A stretch of DNA of 64,000 bases from Lysobacter sp. ISL-50. Lineage in GTDB: Bacteria > Pseudomonadota > Gammaproteobacteria > Xanthomonadales > Xanthomonadaceae. The stretch spans positions 62,001 to 126,000 of the forward strand of contig NZ_JAGGRI010000004.1 of the NCBI RefSeq assembly GCF_018612875.1, in the 5' to 3' direction. Within the stretch, counting starts at the first letter, position 1, and every line of letters begins with the position of its first letter. A program made the translations under genes and the position numbers. Shown here in pieces: positions 61,641-64,000 of this stretch. Under the pieces are notes generated by a model, which worked only from the letters and a program-made list of their open reading frames with translations, did not search any database and was not told the origin of the DNA.

Positions 61641-62416
61641 GCCTCACCGCGCTGGTGGTGGACGATGAGCCGATCGCGCGCCACGCGGTGGTGCGGCTGC
61701 TGCGCGAAGACCCGCAGATCGAGCTGCTCGGCGAATGCGGCGACGGCGTGTCGGCGGTGACGGCGATCCGCGAACACTCGCCGGATCTGGTGTTCCTGGA
61801 CATCCAGATGCCGGCGATGACCGGCCTGGACGTGGTCGCCACCATCGGCGCGGCGCGCATGCCGGCGACAGTCTTCGTCACCGCTTACGAGCAGTACGCG
61901 GTACGCGCGTTCGAAGCCAACGCCGTGGACTATCTGGTCAAGCCGTTCAGCCGCGAGCGCTTCGCCGCCACGCTGCAGCGGGCGAAGACGCGGCTGGCGG
62001 CCGGCGGCGGCGATGCGCGCATCGCGCAGGCGCTGGAGGCGCTGCGCCAACGCGAGGATTACCTGGACCGGTTGCCGGTGCGCGTGGACGAGCACGTGAT
62101 CTTCCTCGCCGTGGACGACATCGTCTGGATCAAGGCCAGCGGCAACAGCGTGCAGATCCATCTGGCCGATCGCGTGCACGAGCTGCGCGACACCATGGCG
62201 TCGCTGGCGCAGCGATTGAACCCGCGCCATTTCGCCCGCATCCACCGCTCGGCGATCGTCAACGTGCGCAGGGTCGAGACCATCCATCCCTGGTTCAACG
62301 GCCATCACGTGGTCACGATGGACACCGGCCAGCAGTTGCGCATGAGCCGCTATCAGCATCAGACGTTCTTGCGGCTGGCGACGACGCGGCGCGATGGTGC
62401 GGGCGAGCACGACTAA
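61637..62416 (+). CDS. LytTR-family response regulator
   Basis: The 259-residue product has a receiver domain with acidic pocket VVDDEP (D9, D10), phosphoacceptor Asp 55 in LVFLDIQMP, a TAYEQYAV switch segment and the YLVKPF lysine. A LytTR DNA-binding domain follows at about 155-250 (DIVWIKASGNSVQIHLADRV, then LNPRHFARIHRSAIVNVRRV). It is co-translated with the LytS-type kinase (4-base overlap) and should regulate genes with direct-repeat LytTR sites. Candidate targets include the neighbouring sensor and exported-protein genes (inference). Confidence 0.94.
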   Translation: MSLTALVVDDEPIARHAVVRLLREDPQIELLGECGDGVSAVTAIREHSPDLVFLDIQMPAMTGLDVVATIGAARMPATVFVTAYEQYAVRAFEANAVDYLVKPFSRERFAATLQRAKTRLAAGGGDARIAQALEALRQREDYLDRLPVRVDEHVIFLAVDDIVWIKASGNSVQIHLADRVHELRDTMASLAQRLNPRHFARIHRSAIVNVRRVETIHPWFNGHHVVTMDTGQQLRMSRYQHQTFLRLATTRRDGAGEHD

Positions 62417-62472
62417 GCGCCGAGTCCGGTTCGATGGCAAGAGCCGGCGCCGTATCGCCCGGCCCGTCCGCA

Positions 62473-63063
62473 TCAATCGTCGAGAAGCTCGAACGCCAGC
62501 GGCCGCGGCGGCGCGCCGCCGTTGCAGGTCGCGCCGGGACAGGCGGAGACCGCGATCGCCAGATCCATCTGCGCGCGGAACACGATCGAGCGGCCCGCGC
62601 GCGCGACCGGCGCGGGGAAACTCAGCGCGCCGTCGGCGCCGACATCGACGTGCATGAACAGATTGAACGGCGTCGGCAGCGGCGCCGGCTCGATCCCGAG
62701 TTCGCGCAGCGCCGCCGACAGGTTGTCGGTGCAGTTCGGATGCTCGCCGCTTGCGCCGTATTGGATGCGGTACATCTCCACGCTGCAGGCCGAGTACAGG
62801 AAATCGTGGCGGCCGGCGTCGTCGTCGAGGATGGTCAGCATCGGCCGGCTGCGGTCGGACCACAGCACGTCGCCGCTGCTCAGGAAGAGCTTCCCGCCGT
62901 AATCGAAGGTGCGGCCGTTGCTCAGGCGCTCGCTGCCGTCGGGCGCGAACGCCATCAGGTCGCCGGTCTGGCCGCCCTCGTTGTCGATGATGCGCAGGCG
63001 CTGGCCGCGTTTCAGGCGCAGGCCGATGCCGCTCGCGGCGGGAATCTGTCGTTGCTCGGGCAT
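62473..63063 (-). CDS. DUF1989 / urea carboxylase-associated family protein
   Basis: The 196-residue product is counted from ATG 63063, with GGAG seven bases upstream; ATG 63075 is in frame. It matches DUF1989: GLRLKRGQRLRIIDNEGGQT, DLMAFAPDGSERLSNGRTFD, then GDVLWSDRSRPMLTILDDDA, HDFLYSACSVEMYRIQYG and NLFMHVDVGADGALSF. Cysteine and His positions (ACSVEMYR, HPNC) fit the metal site of this beta-barrel family. Some relatives accompany urea carboxylase or form S-adenosylmethionine-linked enzymes; no urea genes are nearby. It lies next to pabB on the same strand, 106 bases from that gene's stop. Confidence 0.88.
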   Translation of the reverse strand: MPEQRQIPAASGIGLRLKRGQRLRIIDNEGGQTGDLMAFAPDGSERLSNGRTFDYGGKLFLSSGDVLWSDRSRPMLTILDDDAGRHDFLYSACSVEMYRIQYGASGEHPNCTDNLSAALRELGIEPAPLPTPFNLFMHVDVGADGALSFPAPVARAGRSIVFRAQMDLAIAVSACPGATCNGGAPPRPLAFELLDD

Positions 63064-63169
63064 GAGGTTCTCCATGCGATCGCCGCGCGTGCAAGCGATG
63101 GCGGCGCGGCGAGTCTACTGCGCTTTTGTCATGCCGGTTGGCGCTGTCGCCCGCGGCCGGCGCGGCCGA

Positions 63170-64000
63170 TCAGCCGTCGGACGCAGACGCCGCCGCGTGC
63201 ACATGCAGGCGATCGCCACGGACCTGATAGGCGAAGCCTTCGTTCGCGGCCAGATGGCGCCACAGCGGCCGCAGCACCGCTTCGGCCTTGAGCAGCACTT
63301 CCTGGAATTCGTCCTGCGCGTCCGACAGCCAGGTGATCGCGCCGCCGGCGCCGAAGGCGACCGTGTCGCCGTCGTAGGACAAGGTACGGATGCCGATGTT
63401 GAGGTCGGCGACGCGGTTGTAGCCCAGGTAGCCGATCGATCCGCAGTACACGCCGCGCGCGCTGCGTTCCAGGCGATCGATGATCTGCATGGTGCGCTGC
63501 TTGGGCGCGCCGCTGATCGAGCCACCGGGGAAGGTCGCGCGCAGCAGGTCGATCAGGCTGCGGTCGGGCCGCAGTTGCGCCTCGACCGTGCTGACCAGCT
63601 GGTGCACGGTGCGATAGCTCTCGATCTCGCGCAGCTTGGGCACCTCGACGGTCGCGGGCACGGCGACGCGGTTGAGGTCGTTGCGCATCAGATCGACGAT
63701 CATCAGGTTCTCGGCGCGATCCTTGTCCGAGTGGGCCAGGCGCTGCGCGTATTGCGCGTCGCGCTGCGGGTCCTTGGAGCGGCGGATCGTGCCCTTGATC
63801 GGCTTGGTCTGGATGCGGCCGTCGCGGTTCACGCGCAGGAAGCGTTCCGGCGAGGTGCTCAGCACGTGGCTGTCGCCGCAACGCAGATAGGCGCCGAACG
63901 GCGCCGCGTTGCCGCGCCGCATCTGCCGGTACAGGGCCAGCGGATCGAGCGCGGCGCGGAAACGGAAATGATTGGTCAGGCAGACCTGATAGGACTCGCC
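63170..64000 (-). CDS. pabB: Aminodeoxychorismate synthase component I, 5' end cut by window edge
   Basis: The C-terminal 276 residues of a chorismate-binding enzyme are present, reading in from the right edge (GESYQVCLTNHFRFRAALDP). Diagnostic blocks are SPERFLRV, the PIKGTIRR substrate loop (the Lys of the PIKGT motif typical of PabB), DLMRNDLNRV, the catalytic FPGGSISGAPKQRTMQII and CGSIGYLGYN, ending with GGAITWLSDAQDEFQEVLLK. It converts chorismate and ammonia to aminodeoxychorismate for folate synthesis. Anthranilate synthase is the main alternative; the PIKGT motif favours PabB. The tail after the domain is short, so no PabC fusion is present. Confidence 0.88.
   Translation of the reverse strand, partial: GESYQVCLTNHFRFRAALDPLALYRQMRRGNAAPFGAYLRCGDSHVLSTSPERFLRVNRDGRIQTKPIKGTIRRSKDPQRDAQYAQRLAHSDKDRAENLMIVDLMRNDLNRVAVPATVEVPKLREIESYRTVHQLVSTVEAQLRPDRSLIDLLRATFPGGSISGAPKQRTMQIIDRLERSARGVYCGSIGYLGYNRVADLNIGIRTLSYDGDTVAFGAGGAITWLSDAQDEFQEVLLKAEAVLRPLWRHLAANEGFAYQVRGDRLHVHAAASASDG

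Noticed and set aside
1-64000. CRISPR arrays, tRNA, rRNA and prophage structural genes
   Set aside because: No regularly spaced direct repeats, no cloverleaf-like or rRNA sequence, and no capsid, portal or tail genes were found by reading.

Overview
The window is high-GC chromosomal DNA from a gammaproteobacterium of the Xanthomonadaceae type, most likely Lysobacter or a close relative. The support is strongly GC-biased third codon positions, secreted HAF-repeat and DUF3011 proteins, a fatty-acid-activating megaenzyme, a LanM lanthipeptide system and many small secreted orphan proteins. This is inference from gene content: no rRNA or tRNA gene was recognised. Most of the window looks accessory, with two biosynthetic loci plus a megaenzyme, several regulator/enzyme pairs, a polymorphic toxin and many gene remnants.

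Layout. 1-2.7 kb: the cut end of an unknown gene, then a HAF-repeat protein ending in a piece of tyrosinase, flanked by an IS5-type and an IS3-type transposase scrap. 2.7-6.7 kb: a very large multi-PAS GGDEF/EAL protein. 7.1-8.4 kb: a two-gene secreted unit (DUF3011 protein and Inh-like inhibitor). 9.4-13.6 kb: one polypeptide containing a fatty acyl-AMP ligase, a carrier domain, a thioesterase and a cytochrome P450. 13.9-21.8 kb: VOC protein, alpha/beta hydrolase, GNAT, and a LysR regulator divergent from a quinone reductase / zinc alcohol dehydrogenase / SnoaL-like operon.

22.3-25.0 kb is the most striking locus: isopentenyl diphosphate isomerase, a SAM methyltransferase and a class I terpene synthase in one tight operon. 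That is the gene set of sodorifen-like or 2-methylisoborneol-like C-methylated terpene pathways. 25.7-32.2 kb holds DUF2513, PhzF-like, TraB/GumN, Ala-rich and beta-helix proteins. 32.4-39.3 kb holds regulator/enzyme pairs: MarR with an S33-like hydrolase (palindromic operator visible) and TetR with a metallo-beta-lactamase-fold hydrolase (two palindromes visible), plus a second alpha/beta hydrolase and a second MBL-fold protein.

39.7-44.9 kb is a secreted RHS polymorphic toxin with an AT-richer tip and an overlapping DUF4279-like immunity gene, closed by a strong terminator. 45.3-49.7 kb is a decaying region of small membrane and secreted genes: a frameshifted gene, a truncated MarR copy, a membrane gene with two stops, and the end of a GH88 hydrolase. 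50.0-52.1 kb is a CocE/S15 hydrolase with a coupled membrane gene. 52.3-55.9 kb is a minimal class II lanthipeptide locus (53-residue precursor, LanM, cupin) with no transporter or protease nearby. 56.4-62.4 kb has a TPR/PAS membrane sensor, small exported or membrane proteins and a LytS/LytTR two-component pair. The window ends with a DUF1989 protein and the 3' part of pabB.

Functional picture (inference): specialised metabolism (methylated terpene, lanthipeptide, acyl-derived product) and competition (RHS toxin, secreted hydrolases and an inhibitor) are mixed with environmental sensing. Gene remnants and IS scraps show active turnover.
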